Below are positions 35,001 to 44,068 of a DNA stretch of 64,000 bases, in pieces. A program made the translations under genes and the position numbers. The notes beneath the pieces were generated by a model. That model made no database searches and was not told the origin of the DNA. It was given only the letters and a program-made list of their open reading frames with translations. Position 1 is the first letter of the stretch; every line of letters starts with the position of its first letter. Origin of the DNA: Wolfiporia cocos (Eukaryota; Basidiomycota; Agaricomycetes; Polyporales; Phaeolaceae); contig JACCLO010000018.1 of assembly GCA_029448655.1 (NCBI GenBank), positions 496,001 through 560,000 on the forward strand, written 5' to 3'.

Positions 35001-35106
35001 TCTGGTGCCGCCATCTGCGACATCTGAATGGGAATGTTCTATCTGCATAGTCCGGAATCAGTCCAGCATGCAACCGTGTATCGCCTGCGAAGCACCAAAA
35101 CCATGA
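32024..35106 (+). CDS. Protein with three RanBP2-type zinc fingers
   Basis: ATG at 32024; exon 1 to 32113, exon 2 32167-32313, then an intron to 32432. Coding then continues through ...FLPRPNSWDCPQDEFDYW to about 32895, 32944-33606 and 33657-35106; the joint between 32433 and about 32550 is unresolved. The last exon has a basic KKRRIDSTP patch, Pro/Ser-rich spacers, two LPxYxF motifs (LPRYKF, LPTYTF) and three W-x-C-x2-C-...-C-x2-C fingers (WICGLC..., WECSTC..., WECSIC...). RanBP2/NZF fingers bind Ran, RNA or ubiquitin. The combination with aromatic-Phe motifs recalls NUP153-type nucleoporins, but I cannot confirm this. The last two fingers are in a 156-bp in-frame tandem duplication. Confidence 0.6.
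34792..35103 (+). repeat. In-frame 156-bp tandem duplication of a zinc-finger unit
   Basis: The block starting TCTGCTCCGTCG at 34792 recurs at 34948, 156 bp (52 codons) later, with a few substitutions, duplicating spacer plus RanBP2-type finger. Confidence 0.85.
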
Positions 35107-35654
35107 ACAGCCGCAATAATTTTGGCTGTGCGCGCTGATCTTGATTGATGCATCATTTATTGGTCGTGTGCATACTGTATCATATCGGATTGTCTGTACC
35201 CCAAGAACTCATTACAGTGCTTCGTAGATTACACGGTCATCCTGTACACTTAGTTATATACTGCAGCTACTAGCAGGTGGGGTTTATCAATCGCATTAGA
35301 CTCGGAGTAGGTGCATCTTGTGTCCCTCCGCGAACTCCGCGACCCAAGACACATTCTCATCTATCTCCCGTGTGCTGTGTGAAGTCAGGTTTGCGCACGA
35401 TGGATGGACCGACCGTTGAGATCGTCCGATGAAGGCTTATATCTCAAATTGTGCAATTCGCTTTCTTACAATTGTCCAGCGCGATTGAATGTCATGCCAT
35501 GTTGTATCATCAATGTATGATTTAAAAACATCACTACCCCTCTCACCGTAGTCATCACAAATGTCAGTTGTGAAAATGGTGCGACAGAGTGCATGAACGC
35601 ATCCTTCCTGCTCAAGCTTGGCGTTAACGACTGTTGCACGAAGCACTTTGTCAA
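35107..35654. other. Intergenic, no gene seen
   Basis: 3' flank of the zinc-finger gene and left flank of element A. Only short frames without motifs. Ends in the CACCA target site of element A. Confidence 0.4.
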
Positions 35655-35659
35655 CACCA

Positions 35660-37028
35660 TGTTACGATTATTTTGATTTTTCGAATATTGACAGAACTCA
35701 CCACCGGGCAAATACGATACAGGGACTTGTTGCGCAACCAACTCCCCTGGCTACTCGTGACTCTACTGGGCGCATCCCCAGTTGTACTAGTCTATAGGGC
35801 TCGTTTCATCTTTGGCAGATCCAACCCTGCCACCGTTTCATGTTCATCGTTTATTAGCTGATAGATGGCGTTCAACCGCCATCATTCCTATCTATCGTCT
35901 CAGATATATCACTCCATACTTATCAAACGTTTGGGACTATAGCGTAGATAGTATCGGTGGCATCTGGCACAGACTTGACCCCTGAAACCTAGCGTAGTAT
36001 AAAAACTCATGTACTTACCGTCGAGGCTCTTCAGCTCGACCTTGTTGTATAAACAAGAAGTCTTATACTCGTTCTCAAACGTAGGAAACTACGCTCAGTA
36101 TTTCTCACTCGAGCAACCGAACGACTAAGTCCTCGAAGTGCACACTGACTTCTCGGACTTAGGCGAGTCTTATATTCTATTTGACTCGCACTTGAACAGA
36201 TTATATCCTCTAACGTGTATTGGATATTAACCAATCTCCTAAGTGTCACAAGAAATAATTTGTGATTTTTCCCTTATTTTTGCGCTTTTTATTCCGATTT
36301 TTAGGCTTGTTAGACCGACGCTGGAGGTATCACGTGCATAGGTAGATAAGTCTTCATCTTATCTCGTTATCTATACAGGTCACGTTGTTATATCTAGAGT
36401 CACGGTAGTTACCTCGTCACATGGGCGTTACCTAGTTACCTACTGTAGGCACATGATCCTGATGCGCACAGACCGTCACTTTAGGGTAGACAAAAGGTCT
36501 TTAGCTAGAGGTCTCCTACATGTATATATACTGGCGACGTCTGAGGCTACTCCTCAGACTTAAGATTTTGGCCTAGGGGGCGTGTCCCCTGGTCACCTCT
36601 TTATATCCCTCTGCTGCTTGTCTTCGCGTGCAGGGTGCTTGACGACAAAGCCTGCTGCGTCCTACTTGGGCGTGGGGGCTCCTATTCATTGCATCCAACC
36701 TGTCTCTTCTCTATTACTTGCTAGTCTGGGGGCGTACCGGTACACTCATGGGTCGGTACCTCAGGCAATACGGCAGGACCTCTCAATAGAGGTGCCTTCT
36801 TGTTCTCCGCCTATGGAGGGTGGGGGGCTATTGGAGATAGGATAGGGCGGATATGGGGGTTCCCCGTTAGGACGGGTAGCACGGATGGTTTCCGTGTCAC
36901 TAAGGACTTCGCTTAGGACCCGAAGGCATCTAACGAGTATTTGCCTTGCATACGGCGACGTGCCTACGTGCAGAAGAACGATCTATATTCGCGACTCGAA
37001 TATACGAACGGGTATTCGACCCGTAACA
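35660..37028 (+). repeat. 5' LTR of element A, interrupted
   Basis: LTR halves 35660-36243 and 36905-37028 add to 708 bp, equal to the 3' LTR. TATAAAA near 35999 is followed by palindrome GTCGAG-GCTCTTCAG-CTCGAC (36020-36040). The insertion lies downstream of this promoter. Confidence 0.92.
36244..36899 (+). mobile_element. Solo LTR nested in the 5' LTR of element A
   Basis: TGTCACAA...CCGTGTCA, 656 bp, target duplication CTAAG (36239-36243 and 36900-36904). TATA (catgtatata near 36520) and palindrome GTCTGAGG-CTACT-CCTCAGAC (36538-36558). It would add a second promoter and about 660 nt to the element A leader. Confidence 0.9.
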
Positions 37029-37029
37029 G

Positions 37030-37040
37030 AAGGTCGAGCT
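37030..37040 (+). promoter_or_regulatory. Putative self-priming primer-binding site, element A
   Basis: AAGGTCGAGCT starts 1 nt after the 5' LTR and is exactly complementary to AGCTCGACCTT at 36033-36043, near the expected transcript start. No TGG-initiated tRNA-type site is present at this position. Confidence 0.6.
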
Positions 37041-37074
37041 CATCACACCCTCACCTACCGCGGTGTAAGGGCAC

Positions 37075-38916
37075 ATGATATTTGGACCAGAATTCCCAGC
37101 ACGACTGATTGAACTCTTGCCCGAGGACATTCAGGGAGTCTACAGACTCAACCGATACGAGTGGACTGACACCATTGGAGCCTTCCGTAACAGCGGAGGA
37201 ATTGTTGTCATTCCAAGAGAAGATAGGGCATCGAAGTGGGTACAAGTATACCCCTCCGCAGGAACGACCGCTTGGGAAATAACGCGTGAAGCGTTCGAAC
37301 GATTCGGAGAAATCCCTCCGATGTCAACCGCGACGTTGACCGAAACCGAAACCATCAACAGAACCTCCGATGTCGATGGAAATACGAATCAGCCTTCGGG
37401 CGCCACAGGAATGGCAGGAATTGAGCGCATCGGAGATGATGGGAGAAATCCTGGAAACTTTACAGGAACAGATAACAGCCAGACCGGAGGACAGGACCCT
37501 CCAGGATTTATATCTGCTTTTGCGCAGAGTGGGATTGGGTCTATGGCTGGAGGAGCAAATCTCTTTGGAAGCCCCCCACAGAACGCACCCGGAATGGGTA
37601 GCGGAGGAAATCCGTCTTGGACTAGCCCAAGCGGAGGAATGGGAACAACAAACCCAGGAACATGGCCTTCAGGTCTATTTGGACGAACCTCCGCAGGTAC
37701 AAGCGGAGGAGGACTGGGAGGAAACTTCGGACTCGGAGGAGGGAATGCCCCTCCTCCTGGAGAACTCGGAGGAGGAACCCCCGCGAACCCCGGAGGAGGA
37801 AACCCTGGAGGGAACCCAGGGAACCCCGGAGGAAACCCAGGAAACCCAGGTGGAGGATACCCGGGAGGAGGAGGACCCCCAGGAGGGCCTCCACCACCGA
37901 ATGCGCCGCAGCCTCAACCTCCGGCACAGAACCCGTACTACCGACCCCCAATGATAAAGATCAATCCCCCAGACGTATTCGACGGGGAACGATCCGACAT
38001 GCAGAACTTCATAAACCAGTGCAATTCCTGGTTTACAATGTACGAAACGTCATTCCAGAACGACGTTCAGAGAGTGATCTTTATCCTCTCTTATATTTCG
38101 AACAAGGGGAAAACGGGCCAATGGAAACAGAATTATCACCGGGTTTATACGAACCCCCAGACGAAACGATTCTTCCCGCCTAGTCTTGCACAGTTTGATG
38201 CAGACTTCCAGAAAGCCTTCGGAGCCATCGAAGAGGTACAGAAGGCGCGGAAGAAAATCCTGGACGTAACCCAGGACAGGAAGGACATCGATGATTATAT
38301 CACCGAGTTCAACAACTTGGCCGGAAAGGCCCAGTACGACCGATACAGCGCGGACGGAAACGCGTTGCTCATAACCCTCTTCGAGAAAGGGTTACCCGAA
38401 CATACGACCCGGTACATCATCGGTGTTCGGCCGCTACCAGCGACCATTGATGAATGGCAGTCCGCTGCCTCGTACTATGAAAATACGTACAAAATATTCT
38501 TGAAACGGGACAAACCGTTTGTCAAGAAAAAGGCTTGGCAAGCCTCGAACCAGAATAACGGACGCACTAGTGCTCCACAGACAACCGCACCAAAAGATCC
38601 GAATGCGATGGATGTAGATCGAATGACCACCCAGGAAAGGGACGATCACATCAAGAAGGGAAAATGTTTCACCTGTCATCAGCCAGGACATATGTCGCGA
38701 GACTGTCCGAAGAGGCTGAGGAAGCCGGCCCGCCCTAGGCGGACTACTCGAAAGATCAAAGAAGAAGAAGCCGAGCAAGAAGCTCGCATTGAAGAAGTCT
38801 CTGAGGAAGAGACTGAATACGTCACCGCTAACAGAGCGGTCACAGCAATTAGGGCCCTGAAAGCCAAGAACCCCGAGCTCCTAGCACAGCTCGTAGAAGA
38901 ACAGGATTTTGCCTAG
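37075..38916 (+). CDS. gag: Gag polyprotein, element A
   Basis: 613 aa from the ATG at 37075, 34 bp after the primer site. Residues 1-100 are unassigned. About 100-280 is Gly/Pro-rich, with NPGG repeats at about 240-265. About 300-440 is the Retrotrans_gag-like capsid region (DVFDGERSDMQNFINQCN to KAFGAIEEVQKARKKI). CFTCHQPGHMSRDC at 531-544 is a CX2CX4HX4C zinc knuckle for RNA packaging. The C-terminus is Glu-rich. It ends in TAG at 38914. The pol frame (-1) is open from 38853, giving a 64-nt overlap, as expected for -1 frameshifting; no perfect slippery heptamer is obvious. The counterpart in element B has a stop at codon 10. Confidence 0.93.
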   Translation: MIFGPEFPARLIELLPEDIQGVYRLNRYEWTDTIGAFRNSGGIVVIPREDRASKWVQVYPSAGTTAWEITREAFERFGEIPPMSTATLTETETINRTSDVDGNTNQPSGATGMAGIERIGDDGRNPGNFTGTDNSQTGGQDPPGFISAFAQSGIGSMAGGANLFGSPPQNAPGMGSGGNPSWTSPSGGMGTTNPGTWPSGLFGRTSAGTSGGGLGGNFGLGGGNAPPPGELGGGTPANPGGGNPGGNPGNPGGNPGNPGGGYPGGGGPPGGPPPPNAPQPQPPAQNPYYRPPMIKINPPDVFDGERSDMQNFINQCNSWFTMYETSFQNDVQRVIFILSYISNKGKTGQWKQNYHRVYTNPQTKRFFPPSLAQFDADFQKAFGAIEEVQKARKKILDVTQDRKDIDDYITEFNNLAGKAQYDRYSADGNALLITLFEKGLPEHTTRYIIGVRPLPATIDEWQSAASYYENTYKIFLKRDKPFVKKKAWQASNQNNGRTSAPQTTAPKDPNAMDVDRMTTQERDDHIKKGKCFTCHQPGHMSRDCPKRLRKPARPRRTTRKIKEEEAEQEARIEEVSEEETEYVTANRAVTAIRALKAKNPELLAQLVEEQDFA

Positions 38917-39005
38917 GAGGGAAGCCCACGGTCTTACCCTCCGAGAAAGCAGCGCATGTAATTACCTCGTTCGAGAAGAATCGATCCCTCTTCATCCCGG
39001 TAATC

Positions 39006-42000
39006 ATGACGCTGGCAAAACCCGTGAAGTGCAATGCACTAATCGACTCAGGAGCAATGTCAAACCTGATCCACAGCAGAGTGGTAGAAAAATACAAGGT
39101 GCCCACGCAACCCTTGAAGAACCCGATCATCGTCAAAAATGTTGACGGAACAGAGAACAAGGATGGGCGAATAGACCGAGAAGCCACCATACTACTACGA
39201 TATCCAAAGACCCAGAAAACGCGAAAGGTCCGATTCCTGGTAGGATCAATCGGAACAGAAAATATGATTCTAGGGTATGGATGGCTAAAAGACGAAAACC
39301 CCACAATCAACTGGAAGGACCAAACAGTCGACGTACGATCAATACTAGGGGCAGAAGAAAAGAAACAAGAAGCCACAATCCGAATGGATACGGTGGAGAT
39401 GGTAGTTGCCCCAGAAGGGAAAATTCCAACAAGGGGAACCCAAGAAGCTGCAGGGTACGACCTTTACGCCGCAGAAGAAACCGAGATTCCCGCCGGAGGA
39501 TGGAAACTCGTCTCCACAGGAGTAAAAATGAAGATCCCGAAGGGATCGTATGGAAGGCTGGCCGGACGATCAGGCAACACCCTCAGACACGGATTGGTAG
39601 TACAAGCCGGAGTCACAGACCCGGACTACCGAGGAGACGTCGGAGCCATCGTCTTCAACTACTCAGACAAAGCGCATAGAATTATCCCGGGCATGCGAAT
39701 AGCCCAGATAATTTTCGAACAACACCTCATCCCCGACATTATAGAAGTCGAAGACTTAGATGAAACAGAACGGGGGGAGAAAGGGTTTGGATCCACGGAC
39801 CAGCCAGAGGAAACAGCGCAGCGACTCTATACTCCCGAGGAGTACGAAGCGATCCGACGCTTTGCAAAAGATAACCCTAGGATCATAGGGAAGAAAGGGG
39901 AGACGCGCAAGAAGTTCCGAACAAAGATACAAATCATCAACGCTGTCAGGAAAGCGCTGACAAAATCCCAGGAATTCGCGCAGAAAACCCCCGAACCAGA
40001 ACGAACGATTGAGGAGATGGTCCCGAAACACCTACTGGACTTCGCCAAGGTGTTCAGTAAGGAGTCCGCAGCAGCGTTCCCCCCGTCGAGACCATGGGAC
40101 CACGCGATCGAGTTGAAACCCGATTTCGTGCCAAAAGACTGCAAAGTCTATGCACTCTCGCCTAAAGAGCAGCAGGCGCTGGACAAATTCCTAAAAGAAA
40201 ACTTGGCCAAGGGATTTATAGTCCCTTCAAAATCCCCGATGGCGTCACCATTCTTTTTCGTCCCAAAGAAGGACAGCGGCCTACGACCCTGTCAAGATTA
40301 TCGATATCTGAACAAAGGAACGATAAAGAACGTTTATCCCTTACCACTAATCTCAGAGCTCCTGGAAAAGCTAAAAGGAGCAAAGATCTTCACAAAAATG
40401 GACCTTAGAGCAGGATACAACAACGTACGGATCAAGAAGGGAGACGAATGGAAGGCGGCCTTCAAAACAAACCGAGGGTTGTACGAACCCACGGTTATGT
40501 TTTTCGGATTGTGCAATGCACCTGGGACCTTTCAGGCAATGATGAACGAAATCCTGAAAGAAGAAATCCTCGAAGGATGGGTGCTTGTTTATATGGACGA
40601 CATCCTCATTTTCTCGGAAGACGAGAAAACACACAAGGAACGAGAGCGGCGGATCCTTCAGAGATTGGTGGATAACCATCTCTTTGTGAAACCTGAAAAA
40701 TGCGCCTTCGGTGTTGACAGAGTCGAATTTCTGGGACTAGTCATCACCCCAGGAAATATCCAGATGGACCCAGCGAAACTCAATGGGATTAAGGAGTGGC
40801 CGACTCCTCGAAATCTCAAAGAAGTCAGATCCTTCTTAGGATTCGCAAACTTCTATCGGAAATTTATCGATCACTACTCTACGCACGCCCGACCCCTGGT
40901 AGACCTCACAAAAACGGTCACGGGGACAGGGTTCCAATGGACGGAGAAAGAACAGAAAGCATTCGAATTCATGAAGAAAGCATTCGCAACGGCACCCGCA
41001 CTAGGAACACCAGACAAGGAGAAACCATTCATCCTCGAAACAGACGCATCTCAGTCCGCCACAGGAGCAGTACTGAAACAGCTAGATGAAACAGGGCGCG
41101 AACAGCCAGTGGGATATCTCTCACAGTCCCTGACATCTACAGAACGGAACTATGAAATCTACGATCGCGAACTACTCGGAATAGTCCGAGCCTTAGAAGA
41201 ATGGCGGCACCTGTTAGAAGGAGCACCGCATCGGATCTTGATCCGAAGTGATCACCAGAACCTGACATATTGGAGAAGCGCACAGCGCCTAAATCGGCGA
41301 CAAGCGAGATGGCATCTATTCCTCTCGCAATTCGACCTGAAGTTACAACACATCCCCAGAAGGAAACTAGTCATGGCCGACACACTGTCCAGGATGTATC
41401 ACCTGGACGAAAGCAACGAAGACAACGAGGGAATCACCATGATTCCCGATGAACTCGTCATCCACGCAATCCAGATCCCGATCATTGATCGAATCAAGAA
41501 CGCCAACGATCGAGATGAATCTGCGGAACAGGCGATCCGCGCCCTAGGGGGCACAGGCGAATTCCCCGCAAGAACCACCGCAGATGAATGGCAACAAACG
41601 GATGGAATATTGCTCTACAGGGGCAGGATGTACGTGCCAAAGGACGAGGGCCTTCGACGAGAGGTCATCACAAAATACCACGACACGATCCCGGCCGGAC
41701 ACCCTGGGATCTGGGGTACAACAGTACAGGTTAAGACCCACTTTTGGTGGCCTGACATGGGAACAATGATAGCGGAATACGTCCGGGGCTGTGCAATCTG
41801 TCAACAAATGAAACCTGATAGGAATCCGCTAAAACCCCCTTTGCAACCAATACCAACACGGGAAGACGCCCTCCCATTCTCACAGTGCTCGGTCGATTTT
41901 GTCACCGATCTGCCAAGAGTCGGAAAGTATGACTCTATGATGGTGATTGTCGACCATGGCCTATCCAAGGCCATATCTCTCACCCCATGCGACAAAACGA

Positions 42001-44057
42001 TCACTAGCGAAGGGGCGGCAGAGATATTTCACCGGAAAATCTACTCGCTATATGGCATCCCCCGAAAGATCATTTCAGACAGAGGACCACAGTTTGCATC
42101 AAAGCTCTTCAAAGAATTATGCAAGCTGCAGGGAACGGAATCAGCGATGAGCACGGCGTACCATCCACAGACCGACGGACAGACAGAAAGAATGAATCAA
42201 CAGATCGAAGTATATCTTCGCATCTATTGCATGAACGACCCTTTCCAGTGGGTGCAACGACTGCCTGACGTCGAATTTGCGCACAACACCAGACGAACCG
42301 AAAACCGACCAGCGCCACTTGAAAAAATCCTGGGATACGTCCCGAGAGGATTCCCAGACTATGACAGAATAGGGAACGTCCCGGCAGCTGTCGACAGGAT
42401 CAAAAAGATCAAAGAGGCGCGAAAAATGGCATTCATCGCACATGAATTAGCCCAGAAAAGAATGGCAGGGCGGTTCCTCAGAGAACTGCCGAAGCTGGAG
42501 AAAGGGGATAAGGTCTGGCTCGATGCCAAGAACCTAACGATCCCCTATGAATCGAACAAACTGGCACCAAAAAGAGAAGGACCCTTCACCATCACAGAAA
42601 AGATGGGACCCACGACATACCGGCTGCAGTTACCGGCGAATTGGAAAATTCATCCGGTCTTCCACGCTGCCTTACTAAAACCATTCAACGAAACAAGGGT
42701 ACACGGACCCAATTACCTACGGCCGCCACCTGATATCATCAAGGGACAAGAAGAATACGAAGTCGAAGCCATCTTGGCTGACAGATGGCAAAGAAAGAAG
42801 CACCAATACCTCATCAAGTGGAAAGGCTATGCCACGGCCGACAACTCATGGGAAGACGAGGCGAACTTGGAGCATTCCAAGGAGCTGATAAAAGACTACC
42901 ACAGGACGAGAGTCAGGACAACCCCGACACTCGAAAACAGAACAGTAATAGTATGTCGACGACTCGCCACCAGCTCCCCCGCCGTACCACGACCCCCGGC
43001 GATGCAGATCGTCGAGAAGGCCGACCGCGAGGTATGCCACCAAGAAGGTACTCCCCCCAGCATCTACAGATTAGACACGCCCTCCTCTGGTACAGGGCCG
43101 AGGGACCTTTTGCTGGCCGAGCCGATGGCTGGTCGGCCCTCTTCGACATCGTGCAGGACCTCACCCACATTTACAGCTCGTACCAGAACATCACCGAGGA
43201 CCTCGTCCGAATGGAGGGGCAGATCAGAGCACAGAGAGAGGGACTCGAGCTACTCACCGACAGACTTATCGACCGATTGGCCGCCACTACGACGGCCCGA
43301 CTACGACACGCACTCAACAACTTCGAGGATCGCGAGCACGTTACTCCCAATCGACCCGAATACACACCGCGACCCGCCCGCTTTTTCACCCCTGACGAAC
43401 GACGCCGAGTTGCAAGGCCGTTTAATTTTATGGAGAGCGATAGAGTATTATTTCCAGTGCCTACCGAGACTCAGAGGGCCCGCCGAACAGGAGTTAGAGA
43501 CCCGACGCCACGTATTTCTGGTATGGGAGGCGACGGGAGACGTGAACCACCTGCACGCCCGACGAGCCCTAGGGCTACCCCAGCGCGACAGCGAAGAGCG
43601 AATAGCACGCCGCCTATTCGATGATCTCCTTCAGTGCAGAGTATTACCCGCGAGGAGTTTGAGCGAGGTGCGAGGGAGCACAAACGAGACACCGCCTCCC
43701 TACCAACATGGGCCGCACGAAACCTTCACCGAGCCGCACACCACTGGAGGTACCAACATAACGAATACCTCCGCGATATCCCTTCCCTACGGGTACCAGC
43801 GAGGCCCTCACCTGAGCAGCCGTGTCGACAATGTGGTTCCGCTAACCACTGGATCCTCGACTGCCCCGACTATATTTGCAGAACTTGTGGGCTCAATCAA
43901 CCAGGTCATCGACAGAATGAATGCCGCCAACACTTCGTATGGCGAACTCCTACGACCCCGTCCCTCAGCGGGAACGGCGACATCTACAATGAACAGGACG
44001 CTGAGGCACTCTGAGGAGGGGAACTTGGAAAATTCGTCGAGGCCGACGAATGCTTAG
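39006..44057 (+). CDS. pol: Pol polyprotein with dUTPase and chromodomain, element A
   Basis: 1683 codons from the ATG at 39006. Protease DSGA at 14-17; the strand before it begins upstream of the ATG in the open -1 frame (38853-39005), favouring a Gag-Pol frameshift over ATG initiation. dUTPase at about 131-265 with all five motifs: AAGYDLYAAE, GRLAGRSG, GVTDPDYRG (catalytic Asp 205), GMRIAQIIF and RGEKGFGST. RT with YMDD at 529-532. RNase H Asp680, Glu722, Asp749. Integrase H892/H899/C929/C932, then D964, D1025, E1061 (D,D35E). Chromodomain at about 1251-1295 (EAILADRW..., IKWKGY). Integrase with a chromodomain targets heterochromatin in known chromoviruses. Residues beyond about 1305 overlap ORF3 and are probably a read-on: element B has a stop there. 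No inactivating change is visible. Confidence 0.93.
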   Translation: MTLAKPVKCNALIDSGAMSNLIHSRVVEKYKVPTQPLKNPIIVKNVDGTENKDGRIDREATILLRYPKTQKTRKVRFLVGSIGTENMILGYGWLKDENPTINWKDQTVDVRSILGAEEKKQEATIRMDTVEMVVAPEGKIPTRGTQEAAGYDLYAAEETEIPAGGWKLVSTGVKMKIPKGSYGRLAGRSGNTLRHGLVVQAGVTDPDYRGDVGAIVFNYSDKAHRIIPGMRIAQIIFEQHLIPDIIEVEDLDETERGEKGFGSTDQPEETAQRLYTPEEYEAIRRFAKDNPRIIGKKGETRKKFRTKIQIINAVRKALTKSQEFAQKTPEPERTIEEMVPKHLLDFAKVFSKESAAAFPPSRPWDHAIELKPDFVPKDCKVYALSPKEQQALDKFLKENLAKGFIVPSKSPMASPFFFVPKKDSGLRPCQDYRYLNKGTIKNVYPLPLISELLEKLKGAKIFTKMDLRAGYNNVRIKKGDEWKAAFKTNRGLYEPTVMFFGLCNAPGTFQAMMNEILKEEILEGWVLVYMDDILIFSEDEKTHKERERRILQRLVDNHLFVKPEKCAFGVDRVEFLGLVITPGNIQMDPAKLNGIKEWPTPRNLKEVRSFLGFANFYRKFIDHYSTHARPLVDLTKTVTGTGFQWTEKEQKAFEFMKKAFATAPALGTPDKEKPFILETDASQSATGAVLKQLDETGREQPVGYLSQSLTSTERNYEIYDRELLGIVRALEEWRHLLEGAPHRILIRSDHQNLTYWRSAQRLNRRQARWHLFLSQFDLKLQHIPRRKLVMADTLSRMYHLDESNEDNEGITMIPDELVIHAIQIPIIDRIKNANDRDESAEQAIRALGGTGEFPARTTADEWQQTDGILLYRGRMYVPKDEGLRREVITKYHDTIPAGHPGIWGTTVQVKTHFWWPDMGTMIAEYVRGCAICQQMKPDRNPLKPPLQPIPTREDALPFSQCSVDFVTDLPRVGKYDSMMVIVDHGLSKAISLTPCDKTITSEGAAEIFHRKIYSLYGIPRKIISDRGPQFASKLFKELCKLQGTESAMSTAYHPQTDGQTERMNQQIEVYLRIYCMNDPFQWVQRLPDVEFAHNTRRTENRPAPLEKILGYVPRGFPDYDRIGNVPAAVDRIKKIKEARKMAFIAHELAQKRMAGRFLRELPKLEKGDKVWLDAKNLTIPYESNKLAPKREGPFTITEKMGPTTYRLQLPANWKIHPVFHAALLKPFNETRVHGPNYLRPPPDIIKGQEEYEVEAILADRWQRKKHQYLIKWKGYATADNSWEDEANLEHSKELIKDYHRTRVRTTPTLENRTVIVCRRLATSSPAVPRPPAMQIVEKADREVCHQEGTPPSIYRLDTPSSGTGPRDLLLAEPMAGRPSSTSCRTSPTFTARTRTSPRTSSEWRGRSEHRERDSSYSPTDLSTDWPPLRRPDYDTHSTTSRIASTLLPIDPNTHRDPPAFSPLTNDAELQGRLILWRAIEYYFQCLPRLRGPAEQELETRRHVFLVWEATGDVNHLHARRALGLPQRDSEERIARRLFDDLLQCRVLPARSLSEVRGSTNETPPPYQHGPHETFTEPHTTGGTNITNTSAISLPYGYQRGPHLSSRVDNVVPLTTGSSTAPTIFAELVGSINQVIDRMNAANTSYGELLRPRPSAGTATSTMNRTLRHSEEGNLENSSRPTNA
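42953..44014 (+). pseudogene. ORF3 of element A, one in-frame stop
   Basis: Same frame, start ATG and length as the intact ORF3 of element B, but TGA at 43622-43624 replaces CGA (a C-to-T change at a CpG) after about 223 codons, separating the coiled-coil part from the two zinc knuckles (CRQCGSANHWILDC and CRTCGLNQPGHRQNEC). The frame is -1 relative to pol and stays open upstream into the chromodomain region. Confidence 0.75.
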
Positions 44058-44065
44058 GGAGGGGC
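44057..44065 (+). promoter_or_regulatory. Polypurine tract, element A
   Basis: AGGGAGGGG just upstream of the 3' LTR (starts 44069), the expected plus-strand priming site. Element B has AGAGAGGGG at the same place. Confidence 0.7.
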
Positions 44066-44068
44066 TGA

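Noticed and set aside
37030..37040. tRNA-type primer-binding site
   Set aside because: The sequence does not begin with TGG and matches no common tRNA 3' end, whereas it is the exact complement of a leader segment.
38849..39376. Minus-strand ORF opposite pol (also 52668-53195)
   Set aside because: Shadow of the pol frame, conserved only because pol is; no motifs.
39396..39800. dUTPase as evidence of an integrated retrovirus or large DNA virus
   Set aside because: It is embedded in frame in a chromodomain Ty3/gypsy pol with LTRs and no envelope gene.
42910..44057. Residues after about 1305 of element A pol as genuine protein
   Set aside because: Element B has a stop at 56758 just after the chromodomain, the tail is low-complexity, and A/B substitutions favour the overlapping ORF3 frame. 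It is probably a read-on after loss of the pol stop in A.
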